Source: Dicyema japonicum (lineage: Eukaryota > Dicyemida > Rhombozoa > Dicyemidae). Taken from it: DNA of 64,000 nucleotides. Of this stretch, positions 26,200 to 37,949 are shown one piece after another. The stretch covers positions 271,445-335,444 of the forward strand of contig RDEW01000048.1 of NCBI GenBank assembly GCA_011109175.1, given 5' to 3'. The notes beneath the pieces were generated by a model. The model was not told the origin of the DNA. It saw nothing but the letters and a program-made list of their open reading frames with translations, and did not search any database. Each line of letters starts with the position of its first letter. Position 1 is the first letter of the stretch. A program made the position numbers and the translations under genes.

Positions 26200-28765
26200 A
26201 AGTTATAAAAGTTCTGGAGGCGCTCAGGGTGCACTTAATGCACCGCGGAAAAGGACTATTAACTACCTCCTTTCATTGAAGAACAGAACATTGGATTTTA
26301 CTTCAAGAAAGCAGACTTACTCCATCATCACCTACCCCGCATTTTCCAGGATACCACTGCATCCGCCTAGACCGCTCAAACCGTCGTGGTGGGGGTCTCC
26401 TCGTCATTATAAGAGATAACATTCGATTTACGGACACCTCAGCGAAACTACAATCACTAATAAACGATGGGACCACGGAAATATCTGGGATATCAATTAC
26501 AAGTGGATTCGGGACTCTCAACATTACAAACATCTACGTCCCCCCATCTTCTTGCCCTAAAGGATTCTCTCTAAACCTAACCAAGTTAAACATGCTCGAA
26601 AACCTGATATTGTGCGGAGATTTTAATGCTAAACATCCAGCCTGGTTAAAATCACATCCAGCAGACTCAAGAGGATTATCCTTATTAAACCAACTCACCT
26701 CTCTGACTATCCTCAATAACTCCAGGAAGCACACTAGGACTCCTTACAAGGAAAACGAAGCTTCAACGTCCCCAGACATTACCTTCTGTTCCCCAAACCT
26801 TGTACCGGACACATCTTGGACGGTGCATTATGGATTATCTTCCGACCACAATCCAATCATTATTCGAATCAAAAAAGTTCTTTACCACAGAAAAGAGACT
26901 TTCATTTTTCAACTATAAAAAAGCAAACTGGAATGACTATTCAAAATACATCGATCAAGCTCTAGTAAACTTTGCTATATGATATTCCCCTTAATAGATA
27001 AAGCTATTGACTTTCTAAACAAAACTATTCTCATGGCGCGGAGAACATTCATTCCGGGTGGATCATTTAAATTCTACGATGAAAAACTTGATCAGAACAC
27101 CAAGTCATTAATTAAAGAAAGGAATTGAAAAGACATGTACCTTCCTTTCCCGGACAGAAAAATCAAATAAAAACTCTCAATGACGAAATATCTAAAAGGA
27201 TTAAAAAACAGAAGCAAACAGATGGGACAAACTAGTATCTTCCCTTCCATTTCAAAAATCTGCTCAGAAGATATGGAGAGAAATTAAACAACTTGGTCCA
27301 AAAGGAAATTTTAAAAGACAACAGACGGATCAGCACAGTCTTAACAAGCTCATGAAATATTACGCCAATATAAGCCAAAATCCTTTCAGGAAAATGGATG
27401 GGCCTTTTTATCCTCAATAAGACCGAAGAGAACACAACCGATTAACTTTATCTCTCATTCAGATGTCAGTGAGGGTTTGAAGAGGATGAATTCTTCCCTC
27501 TCATGTGGGCCAGATTCTATCCCTGGTATTTTACTAAAACACCTTGGACCTATTTCGATTGATGCAATCACAGTGATTTTCAACTATTCAATAAACGTGA
27601 ATACAATTCCAACTATCTGGAAACTGTCTTATATACGCCCAATCCTTAAGCCTGGCAAGCCTAAAAACAATCCTGCATCATTTCTACCAATCTCTTTACT
27701 ATGCACCTTATCAAAGTTATTGGAAAAATTGATTCTTAACCTTATAACCCCGTTCCCTCTCCTTTTTCGTCCTCACAACATGGATTTAGAAGGGGTCATT
27801 CAACTCCCACCCACCTAACTTCTCTCAACCAATTTATCATGAAGGCTTTAACACAAATCCTCGTCACCTCAAAACAGTCGTCTCGATCGATTTACAAAAG
27901 GCCTTCGACTCTGTCAAGGAAAATCCTATCCCGGAAATTGTTTGTTCTCTCCGTCAACCCTAATATAAAACTTTGGCTTGCTAACTTAATAAATGGAAGA
28001 AGGGCCCGTGTATACATGGATGGGACCAAATCAATTTCAAGATTACTACCCAATGGTGTCCCACAAGGTTCCCATTTATCACCCGCCTTATTTAACTTAT
28101 ACATGTCCGATTTACCGCAACCCGATAATAAAGACGATTTCATCCTATCATATGCTGATGACTTATTAATCAGATCCCGCGACCAAGATATCCCAAAGGC
28201 ATCAGAAAGACTACAAAAATACCTTCACAAGATTCAAAATTGGCTAAATTATAACCGGCTTGATATATCTACTTAAAAATCTTCTTCGTCTTTATTTACC
28301 TCAGACAAACGACTTGGACAAATGACAGTGGATATATTTATCAACCAGACAAAAATACCTTTCACGAAGAAACTGAAAATCTTGGGGATCACCTTCGACA
28401 CACACATGTCTTTTCACCTCACGTCGACGCTGTCTCTGGAAGCTGCTCAAGAAAGCTAATCAAAACTATTTTCGGTGGCATTAAAACCTTTTTCCCAGCT
28501 TTGAAATTGTTGTACAAACAATTCATTGAGCCTTCTGTCAGCTATGCCTGTACGTCATGGGGAATCAATCTGAACAAACAAAGAATCCGGGACATTCAGG
28601 CCTTAACAGCCACTACTATTAATAATCTCGGGAAACTAGAAAAACTAATACCCTCATCACTTGAAGACCTATCCGACAAAATAGAAAAGGATTTGCTACC
28701 CTGTGCAAGCAGTGCAACTCTCAACAATACACAGCCACCACTAGTGAAGATTACAATGTGAAAAC
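26200..28765 (+). mobile_element. Near-complete APE-type LINE (endonuclease plus RT)
   Basis: Plus strand. Endonuclease: FPGYHCIRLDRSNRRGGG, ILCGDFNAKHPAWLKSH, LSSDHNPIIIR. After several frame breaks comes the RT: SYIRPILKPGKPKNNPA, STLSRKILSR, LINGRRARVYMDG, GVPQGSHLSPALFNLY and LSYADDLLIRSRD (intact YADD). The thumb follows (YKQFIEPSVSYACTSWG) and stops at 28760. The same family as the 8286-11110 copy by motif similarity. It starts shortly upstream of the carrier gene start, which is on the other strand. Confidence 0.88.
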
Positions 28766-28769
28766 TATT

Positions 28770-29110
28770 CTCCGAAGAATGAAGTGATGTCTGCGACTGT
28801 AGGATGTGTGATGACAATGTAAGGGGGTCTACTTCTCCACCTCTCTTTGGAGGAGGAAATTTGTAATGGACTATCTGAGATGGATTTGGTCGGTAAAAGC
28901 AGATTTTCATCCTCAAATGGGGTTGTCCTTATTGGTACTCCTGTGATTCGAGAGATTGTTTTTGTCATATTGGATTCTTATTTGGGATTAGTTCACCATT
29001 CAAAAATATTTCAGTGGAGTAGCTTGATAGCCTTTATTCGACGTAAAAAGAGAGGTAAAGGACTTTTCTGTGGACGTTTAAATTGAATTTCTTTTCAACC
29101 ATTCATGGAG
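28770..29110 (-). mobile_element. LINE RT thumb fragment
   Basis: The minus strand reads RLHEWLKRNSI, STEKSFTSLFTSNK and NGELIPNK in shifted frames, corresponding to RLLEWFNENRMSINTEK of the 14440 copy. It abuts the plus-strand LINE end-on. Confidence 0.55.
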
Positions 29111-29499
29111 TCTTTCCAGAGTAGTCTACAATTTGTTCGTAACTGTCGTAACACATAAATCCATGCAACCATATATTATGTCGCGAGCCACAGCAATTAC
29201 CGAGCCACAGACGTTACCATGATAGCTGAAATCAATGTCAATCATTATCAAAATGTACCTTCTTCACAATTTTCTCACTATCTTTAACGTTGACAAAATT
29301 GTTAGACAATTTTGCAAATAGTCCTTCTGAATACGAACCTTTTAAATAATTATAAATTGAATACACTATCTCCAATCTTAAATTCATATTTCGATCGATG
29401 CACTCCCATCTTTTTATTCATCCTTTTATAATAAGGAGAATTCAAGTTTACTCGAGGAAAATCAAATTTGTAATTACCTTTTGTATAATTAAAGACAAA

Positions 29500-30630
29500 A
29501 AACCTTTACTATATGTTTCGGGGCTGTCTTACCTTTTTGCTCTGGCTTTGGTGGCTGGAACTCTCCAGAAATGCAGCGTTCCGTGATTTTGGATGCTCTT
29601 TTTCGGCTAGCCTCGATCTTCAAGACATTCGTCCAAGAGATGAATGGGCCCTATATACCACATGCATAAGAGATGTATGGTTCATTGAATTGTTTATATA
29701 TACAGCTCAAAACATAATGCTTTTCGATCTTCCATAAGTCTGTGAGGCATTTTAGAACATTAGTTTTTTTTCGCATTTCGTAATTACGTTTTCAACATGG
29801 GGCGAGAATGCCATATGTATGTCAAAAGTAACCCCCTAAGGATTCTTTAAAATTTTCTGAAAGAAATAACTTCATTGTATGCCTTTATTTCGACCGTTCG
29901 TCTTCTCAATCTCTTGTCTGAAGTAAATAGGGTTGTGACGAAATTTTCACTGCTGGAAGTTAGGCGATTCTTCGACAGTCATTTGTCAAGACGGTCCAGA
30001 TTTTCTTGGAATCTCGAAGTGGCAATCTGGATGTCCTAATCGCGTGACACAATGACGATGTCGTCGGCATAAGTTAAAATAATATCATTTTTGGCGTCTG
30101 GACTGGGGAGGTCCGCCATGAATAAATTGTATAAAACTGGAGACAAAGGGGATTCTTGGGAAACCCCATTAAGGAAAGGCCGTGAAATAGACCTTGATTG
30201 GCCAATGCAAACGCGTCCCCTCCGACCACTAAGGAAGTTAGCTAGCCAGAATTTGAGCTTTCCGGGAATTTTGTTTGGTAAATTTTCCAAGCAAGAATCT
30301 TTCTTGAAACAGAGTCGAAAGCCTTGTGGACGGCTACAGAGCAAAGTACAGTTTTCATGTGTCCCGGCCTGTGAGAGAAACCATATCGTATAAAGTTAGT
30401 CAATGCAGAAAAGTGGGTAGACCTCTCCTTTCTAAAACCATGTTGAAATGACAAATCCGGGAGGAAATTTTTGATTTACGCAAGAATCAGCCTTTCCAGA
30501 ATTTTCGACACAGAACACAATAACGCGATCGGTCTGTATGAAGCTGGGTCCTTCTTCACTTTTCCGGGTTTTAAAATTGGACGTAGGTGGGTAAGCTTCC
30601 ATAAAGCTGGAATAGAATTTTTGTTAATAG
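29500..30630 (-). mobile_element. LINE reverse transcriptase, decayed
   Basis: Minus strand, in order: SIPALWKLTHLRPILKPGK, ALLCSVSKILERL, QHGFRKERSTHF, VHKAFDSVSRKIL, FLSGRRGRVCIG, GVSQESPLSPVLYNLF and LTYADDIVIVSRD. The thumb follows (VTFDIHMAFSPHVENVI, QFNEPYISYACG). One residue of GVPQGS is altered and frames shift several times. No endonuclease. Confidence 0.85.
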
Positions 30631-30634
30631 TGGT

Positions 30635-31290
30635 TGAATATCCTCGTTAATGCGCTCTACATATAGAAGATCATTATACTCTCCCAAAATCAAATTGTTT
30701 GGATATGAAATTCCTATGAATAAGTCTCCAACAATACTAGGATTAAAGTTGGATACTCTCCTGACATTCGGCCAACATGTCAATGACGTTATTACCAGAG
30801 TCAGGAGGAGGACCAACATATTGAAAATTTTGTCCCGATCACCAATCGGGCACAACACCTTCTTACTACAGAAAATTTACAGACAATACATACAGCCAGT
30901 AATCGAATATGCATGTCCCTCCTGGAGCTCGATGATTTCTGAATCGTCGTCTCAAAAATTAGAAGCCGTACAACTTGCTGCCTTGAAAATAATAAATAAG
31001 AAAACTGTGGATAACATATTGAATGTTAAAGAACACCTAAGGTGGAGAGTGAAGTTATTTCTACAGTGGGCAATAAAAACCGGCGGTCCGCTTTCACTCT
31101 CTATATCTGACTATCTAGAAAATGCGGGAAATCTATGGAGAATGAGACCGTCCCCGTTTCTACCAATTCTGTTGGATCTTCGAGGACCCGAACGAGAGCC
31201 ATAACCCGGAAAACCGGGATCACTTAGTTAGTAGTCAACTTTTAACTTTTTCTAATCCGGTGATCTTGGGGTAAAAAAAATGCAGCGATT
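30635..31290 (+). mobile_element. LINE RT thumb and 3' tail
   Basis: An open frame (30650-31204) reads PTILGLKLDTLLTFGQHV, YRQYIQPVIEYACPSWS and FLPILLDLRGPEREP with a stop. The 3' tail gggatcacttagttag ... ggtgatcttggggtaaaaaaaa follows, the same tail as the minus-strand copy ending at 8286. 5'-truncated insertion with an intact end. Confidence 0.82.
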
Positions 31291-31984
31291 CCATAGTCCC
31301 CAAGTTTCTTCCAGCCGCACCAGACGTCTCTAATCAAAAATTGCCAAAAACTAATCAAAAACTTTAATAGATAATAATGTGGAAGGATATTTTTCAATTA
31401 GCCGTATATGCATTCAGAAATATTTTTTTCCATTTTTTACAGAAAAAACTTATTAACAGAAAGTCTAGATTCCAGATCTTTTTACTCTGTAATAAATGCA
31501 TTTAAAAAACTCAAAATAGCTTTTTGTCAAGTTACCTTTGGATAAATTCTCTACATTTTCGCATAGAAGGAAGTAAAACAATATCCTATACCCTCAAACA
31601 AGTTTTGTACACTTTACTGTTCAACTTATATAAGCATAGTGACCTCATTGATCGTAGAGTCCGTAGGTGGAATGAGAAAATCAGATATTTTTACAGTAGC
31701 ACCTGTGAAATACTAATAAAAATGATAAACCTGCTAGTTTGAAATGTTTCCTTGACAAAAAAATTCAATAAAAAGCTGTTGTTAGAAAATTTGTGAGTTG
31801 ATTGAAAATTCACCAGAATGTTTTCTATAAACAGTCTTAAGCTTTTCAATTACCTTCCTGATTTGAATGCGACATACCAGACACGTTAGTATTTTATTCA
31901 AAAACTCTAAAAAATAATAAATAAAAATCAATAAAAATTTTGACCTTTTTTGAAATTATAACTATTGACTTTATTGACAAAATC
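31291..31984. other. AT-rich spacer, no feature seen
   Basis: No conserved protein motif on either strand and no terminal repeats. Short open frames only. Confidence 0.35.
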
Positions 31985-32410
31985 TTCCTACTGATAACTT
32001 TTAAGGCAGTCTTTAGATATATTATGAACAGGACTGGAGTTAGTGAATCTCCCTATGCGATACGTATGAATATTGAGGGTCTGCATTTTTCAGTTTGACT
32101 GCAAGGCGGGTGTTTATCAGAACCTCCATCAGGTTGTTTCTGTTTACTCTGTCGAAGACCCTCGAAGGATCTATCTCCATAATATTTATTTTTTATATTT
32201 TCGGAACATTGCAGCATACCATTTGTGCGCCTAGACAACGTCTGCAGTTGACCGTCCAGTTCAACTCCAGTTTGAGGGAAGATATTCTTCCAAATTGTGT
32301 CTTATTGGGAATAATATTGAATGATATTTTTCGAATGATCGTATGTAGGATTATTGCGCGTAGTTTTTTAGATGACCTTTCGGTTTCCAATGTTTTTCTA
32401 GGGTAAGCTG
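31985..32410 (-). mobile_element. LINE RT fragment, second family
   Basis: The minus strand reads MEIDPSRVFDRVNRNNLMEVL and INTRLAVKLKN, which parallel GIDLSRAFDSINRQKLMNVL and ANTRLSVRTEG of the 16600 copy. An N-terminal part (TGVELDGQLQTLSRRTNG) lies upstream in another frame. Confidence 0.6.
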
Positions 32411-33244
32411 TAACACTTATTGAAAAATAATCTATATTTATTGAAAATAGTTTTTTATTGTTAACAAAGACAAGAAGTTCAGATAAGGAAAAACTGTAAA
32501 TTGTATCCTGTCTTGACTACTGTTATCAGCAGATTAATCCACATCTTAATGTAACTTCCATACTCTGAAGTAATCTTAGGGAAGGAATTACTGATTTGTT
32601 TTAATGAAATACATATTCAAATATCGACAGTACTATATGTTATTTCGCCTGTACTCTGATTTTGGTTAGTGATTTGCAAACCAAAGATTTGTGTGGCATT
32701 AGTAGAAACCCATAGTGGAATATATTTTCAGAAAAAATAGAAAATACGAATTTCATCTTCGAGGATTGATATAATTTTCTTATATATATTTATATCACTT
32801 GCTGTAGGCTACATAGTCATGTGTTATACATTCACAAAATAATTATAGGTCAAATTTGAGGAAATGATTTTTGATAAAGTTTTTAGACATTGTGATCGTT
32901 TATAGGGTGGAGTTTTGAATCATTTATTGGGTTGAGGTTGGTTATATGTAAGAATTCCAAGTAAATACGACTTTTTTAACATCGGATAAAGTAGTTGTAG
33001 GTTTTCATTAGGCTCTCCTTATTCTGGAAAAATGATGTACATTATGGGAATTGATTTTTCTAAATAAACTACTGTTCAAGGACATATTAATACTACCAAG
33101 AATTATACTTTTTGTTGGCATATACTTGTCAGAATGTGATGGCGGTAAAAGTAAATATTCACGACCAGTAATAGTGCTTTTGAGTGTGAATCACTTGCAA
33201 CAGTACTCTTCAATTTATTTGGAAACTGTTTTGATGTTCAAAAT
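32411..33244. other. AT-rich spacer, no feature seen
   Basis: No recognisable gene, RNA or transposon domain. The 66-codon frame at 33051-33251 shows no motif. Confidence 0.35.
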
Positions 33245-33530
33245 TACATAATTATTAAAAAGCACTCTCGAGAAAACATAAAATTAGTTAAGTTTCCCTT
33301 GTGCCGTATTCCGAATCATCCTCTTTGTCAGCTTCGACCATGATCTCTGTTGCGCACTAGTTCTCTTAGGAGTCCAGGCCGTCCGCCATTTTTATTATAA
33401 AATAAGATGATGTCCACACTCTTGTAACGTAGTGAATCAGGTCCTGGTGGACTGCAAATCCGAGACCATAATGTCGGCAGGCTGACGGGAGGATAAAAAG
33501 GTGAAATTTTCCAAACAGTTCTGTACATTG
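33245..33530 (-). mobile_element. LINE C-terminus and 3' tail, second family
   Basis: Minus strand: the tail cggcacaagggaaacttaac ... ctcgagagtgctttttaata matches the copy at 42470 and resembles the 17876 tail. Upstream coding debris reads LRELVRNRDHGRS (cf. LRDLAKRRGLWIR). Confidence 0.6.
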
Positions 33531-34813
33531 TACGGTCGTTTTTGTCTCTTGTAGACAGCAGACAGAGACGTCATATTTGGTTAGATTGGTGTTTCATGTA
33601 AGGTTGTATAAGTCCTCTGCAATTAAAAGATCCCAGAGTGAACGGAGAAGTCGGTAAGGAATACGAATAAGACATAGTGTCGTCACCACCTCAACCAGAA
33701 TTAAATAAACGAACGTTTATAGAATATGGACGACATTGATTTTCAGACAAAGTTATTTATTTCAGTTGTGGATAAAAGCATAAATATTTTGGAGAGATGT
33801 TCATTAAAAATACAAAGAATATTGTTGTTGAACATTGGAGTTTATAAAAGTTTGAGGTGTTAAGGATATTGCTTTACAAAAATGTTGTCATGTGTGCAAT
33901 TAAAAAAGATGTGTAGAATACGTTTAGAAAGTAAATTTGAATCTCTGAATATTGTTATATAATGCATTGTGATAGAATAACTCAGGAATGTGGAGAATGT
34001 CGAAAACAGATATTGAGAGACTTGATGGATATCCCACAAATCAACTCTCATTAGTCAAAGAATATAAATACGACTTTTTGGCATATTTTTAGGGGACAAC
34101 CGAAAACAGAGACAACCTTGATAAAACCCGGAAGCGCGGAATAATGAAAGTTGAATGGAATAAATTATTAGAAAGGATAATAAGTAGTGAAACCGTATAA
34201 ACTAGTAAGTAGTATTAACTATCACAAGATTACCCTATCACCCATTTAAATAAGGTCACATTGTGTCATTATTATTGGTGTTTATAATGAGATTAAATAT
34301 ATTAAGCTTTTCTACTGAGATGGATATACAATATGGAATTATGTTAAGGAGATTCCATCAACAGCTCATAAAGTCTATAGGTGATGGTGGAAACTTGGTA
34401 AAAATTTAATCGAAGAATGACTTTCAAGACTTACGATTGGTAATTTTGGATATAAATCTACTTATTGGAATGAATATCACAAAGAATATTTGAAATTCTT
34501 TACAAAATTTAGTTACTCTAACCTCATTAACATGACCGATTGTCATAAAGCGTCCAGCTTAGAGTGTCGGGGCTAGTTCCTTAATGTAATTTGTGGTCCT
34601 GGTCTGGAAAAGGAACCAAGCTGTTCAGGTGAGAGGAGGACAAAATTCGTATCCATCCCATAGAAGTAAATGATTTTTGTGGAGGGAATGGTGGGTAATG
34701 AGATTAATATTAAAAAGTATAATTATTAATGATTATTAAATATTATTAATAATAAAATTATTAAAATAATAAATGCAAATATATTGAATATATTAAATTC
34801 CTTATACCCGATT
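33531..34813. other. Spacer upstream of the Rho GTPase, no supported gene
   Basis: AT-rich. Nothing recognisable on either strand, although 34250-34500 has coding-like stretches too short to assign. Confidence 0.3.
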
Positions 34814-35475
34814 ATGATAGATAATAATCTAACAATGAAATGTGTATTTATTGGAGATGGAGGAGTTGGAAAGACAAGTTTATTGTCAACATATGCTAAT
34901 AAGAGTTTCCCAACACAATATGTGCCAACAGTAATAATAATAATGATAAAAGGTGTTTGACAATTATACAACAACAGTGAGAATAAATTCAGGAGAACAA
35001 ACTATATCTGTAACGTGTTGTCTGTTTGACACAGCAGGACAGGAAGACTATCAAAGATTACGTAGTTTGTCATATCAAAAAACAAATGTCTTTGTAATTA
35101 CCTTCTCTTTAGTTCAACCAAATTCTTTCCATAATGTCAGGGATAAGGTAATAATTAGTATTACTTAGTGGGTGCCTGAAATAAGACCTCATTTGATTAA
35201 TAATTGTTTCATGGTTTTAGTGGGAACTCAATTGGATTTAAGGAATAACTTTATTAACGAAAAGAAACCAGTAGTCACTCATGAAATGGGAGAAAAATTG
35301 GCTAAAGAATTAAAATGTGATAAATATATGGAAACTTCTGCTTTAGAAAATGTATTCATTATTATTTAATGTTAAGAAAAATATTGGGGAGACTATGAGC
35401 CACGTTGTTGTCAATTTTGTTAACAAAATTATTATGGAACATCAAAAACCAAAGAATAAATGTAACATCATTTGA
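34814..35475 (+). CDS. Rho-family small GTPase, Cdc42/Rac-like
   Basis: A molecular switch for actin and polarity, membrane-anchored by prenylation. P-loop [11 protein letters not shown], effector loop [11 protein letters not shown], switch [37 protein letters not shown], base-specificity motif [15 protein letters not shown] (SAK-type loop), and a C-terminal CNII of CAAX type. Three introns of 22, 21 and 25 nt; without them 197 residues with no frame break. Two oddities: the loop between effector strand and switch II is about four residues longer than in human Cdc42, and the Rho insert region after LDLR is about six residues shorter. A second in-frame ATG at 34834 could be the start. [10 protein letters not shown] and GTQ-D favour Cdc42 over Rac, but not decisively. 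Confidence 0.93.
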
Positions 35476-35979
35476 CATACTAACCTTTATTCAATATTTT
35501 GGGAATTATTAATATTATGGACACGCTACAGTACTTTGGAATATTAGCTCTCCAAAGACAACCTTTCTTATCCACAGAACCATCTACAGTTTACGTTGAG
35601 GAATGCCTCCTCTGGATCCCAAGAGCACCAAGAGTAGGCTATAGTTTTTCCAAGTTGATTATCAGAGTAATCTAGGATAACACTCGAGATGCTTGGATAT
35701 GTCTTTTCTGTGTTGCTACTCATCCTCTGTTCGCATACTAATGAAAGAAATAAATCTCAATCATAAAGAAGAACGCCTCAAAATACGAAAACATCAACCT
35801 ATCGACTACGATCTATCAATTGAGGATAACTTCTGCTTAAGGTCAAGAATTACAAACATGATTTACGTACCTAAGTAAAAAAAAATTTGGGTCTTGGATA
35901 TTCGATACGGAGACTCTTTAGTAATGGTACGGGAGATAAACTCAAAAAATCGCACTAAACACCTATCGGTTTCATGTAA

Positions 35980-36300
35980 CTTAACCACGACAAAAAGAGA
36001 GACATTATATACTAGTCCTCGCCACTGAAGACATACGATCGGCTATTACATCCTTCCCAGTGACCAGTTGTGTTCTCCTAGAAAGTCTATGCCCAAACCA
36101 TATAAATGATCTTACTTTTGTTGATTTTCCACGTCATCTCAGATCAAGATTACGATTACAGACTAACCGAGTACCAAAAGGTTTTCCGTTGTTTTCGACC
36201 CCTTTCAATCTTTTCCTCCACAACCTAACAAATTACGAGGACGAAAATTTTTCGTCAGTAACCCCAGCCTCGCTAACTTGTAGGAGGCCAGCAGCTATTA
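35980..36300 (+). mobile_element. Decayed LINE RT fragment with 3' tail
   Basis: Reads VPKGFPLFSTPFNLFLHNL, a degraded GVPQGSPLSPLLFNLYL motif. At about 36260 a tail (taaccccagcctcgctaact tgtaggag) recurs near 46145 and in weaker form near 52370. 35476-35979 has no visible feature. Confidence 0.5.
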
Positions 36301-36429
36301 AATAGGGCGCAGCTTTAACAATTCACATCAAATTTAAAAACCCTGGACTCCCACACGTCTTTGTTTATCCTCAGGAATTTTCACCTTAGTCGTGGCGACT
36401 CTTTTTTATTCTACGGACAGCCCCATGTT

Positions 36430-37500
36430 TAACGGAAATGAACTTCTTAAGAGCCATCAACGAGAAGCTGAGTACAGCTGTTGAAGAAACTCTCAAAATT
36501 TATTTTAATAAAACTTGCTGGATCCGATAAAAACTACCTCTTCGCTACGGAGGAATCGGAATACGCTCACCACTGGAACTCGCCCTCCCGGTCTTATATC
36601 TTCGAATGCGCTCACCACTAGAACTCATATGCTTCCAATGGTCTCACACGCCAAATCCTACTCTACATTAACGGATCGGACGCTGAAGGTACGCATGGCT
36701 CAGAAAGTTTGGATGCGACTGGACGTTGAATTCCCGAAGAACGCTAATAAACAACGAGAATGGGACAAGCTTTTATGCTCAAAGATCATTGAAGAAATAA
36801 AACCTGTGCTTGATCAGCATCCTCTGGCTTCTCTGGCTTCTGCATCGACGAACGAAACTGGAGCCTGGCTCAGAGCATTACCATACACCTCACTTGGGAC
36901 ACGATTGGATGACGACGCGACGATGATTGGGGTATCCGTCCGCTTCAGAATAGATGTTTGCACAATCCATCACTGTCGATGTGGAGGAATGGTCGACGCG
37001 AAAGGTCTTCATGCTCTTTCCTGTCGGAGGAGTGCTGAAGGAGTCCAAGACACTACACAATCAACGGAGTTATTGGTTGGGGATTTGAGGCCGTTTGATT
37101 TCCTATCTTATTGGAGTCGCTTGGACTTGCTCAAGCCAACCGAAGACCGGATGGAACCATTCTTTTCTCACGGGAAAGTGTAAATATTTTGTTTGGGGTG
37201 CCACCTGTGTAGATAGCTTCTCTCCTTCTAACCTTGCAACGACAGCAACTAACCCAGGCTCTGCTTCGGAGAAGGCTGAGACCCTAAAGTTAAAAAAATA
37301 CGCATGTCTTGGTGGACTTTTCATTTTTGAACTAGTCGATGTGGGAACGTCAGGAATCGTAGGAAACATCTCACTGGTCCTGCTAAACAGAATCAGTTGC
37401 TCATCGCCAGGTAAAAATGATGGGAGAAAAGGAGCTGGCTCATTGTGCGCATTTCCTTGCAAATTGTCAGGGGAAATGGGTTCTCAATTATGAGAGCAGC
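36430..37500 (+). mobile_element. RT-element fragment with restriction-like nuclease (fragment 2 of 5, longest)
   Basis: Plus strand: LPLRYGGIGIRSPLELALP, ETGAWLRALPYTSLGTRLDD, VSVRFRIDVCTIHHCRCGG, VDAKGLHALSCRRSAEG. After a frameshift comes FVWGATCVDSFSPSNLA, ATNPGSASEKAETLKLKKYA and VDVGTSGI. The CxCGG...GLHxLSC Cys/His cluster, VWxATCVD and the E..K....Y stretch look like a PD-(D/E)xK-like nuclease. The P-D part is lost between frames. The upstream RT palm is absent. Confidence 0.65.
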
Positions 37501-37949
37501 CAGCTGTTGTTAACTGTTATTTTTTACGTTAAATAAAAAATTGAAATTGTTAATTCCAGGAAAATGTCAATATCAAGAATACCTATCTTGTTAATCCCTC
37601 CAACTTTTTGTATTATTGGTTACATGCAGAATTTACTTCCTCTTCTGTTAAACATATTATTATGCGGAAATTTCTACGTCCACCATCTTATACCTGGTAG
37701 TTCTCTAACAATCCTAATCACCGTGGATTGCAAATCATGCACGATATTACGGATTTTTTGTTTTTAAGATCCAAATTTTACATCTGATTTGCTTTACAAA
37801 CATAATTTATATCTCATTATGTTCTCAGAGTCTGCATTATTTTGGTTGAGGTGATGACGTGCCTCTCTAGCTATGTCTCAAACATGTTTTATTAGATCGT
37901 CTTCTGTATATTCCAATTTTTTCCAACCCTGTTAAGATCGTTGTTGAGG

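Noticed and set aside
29500-31290. Head-to-head LINE halves (minus then plus) looking like a twin-priming inversion
   Set aside because: Both halves encode the same RT thumb segment (ILG-TFD / ILGLKLD...V-NVI), so they overlap in content and are two separate insertions.
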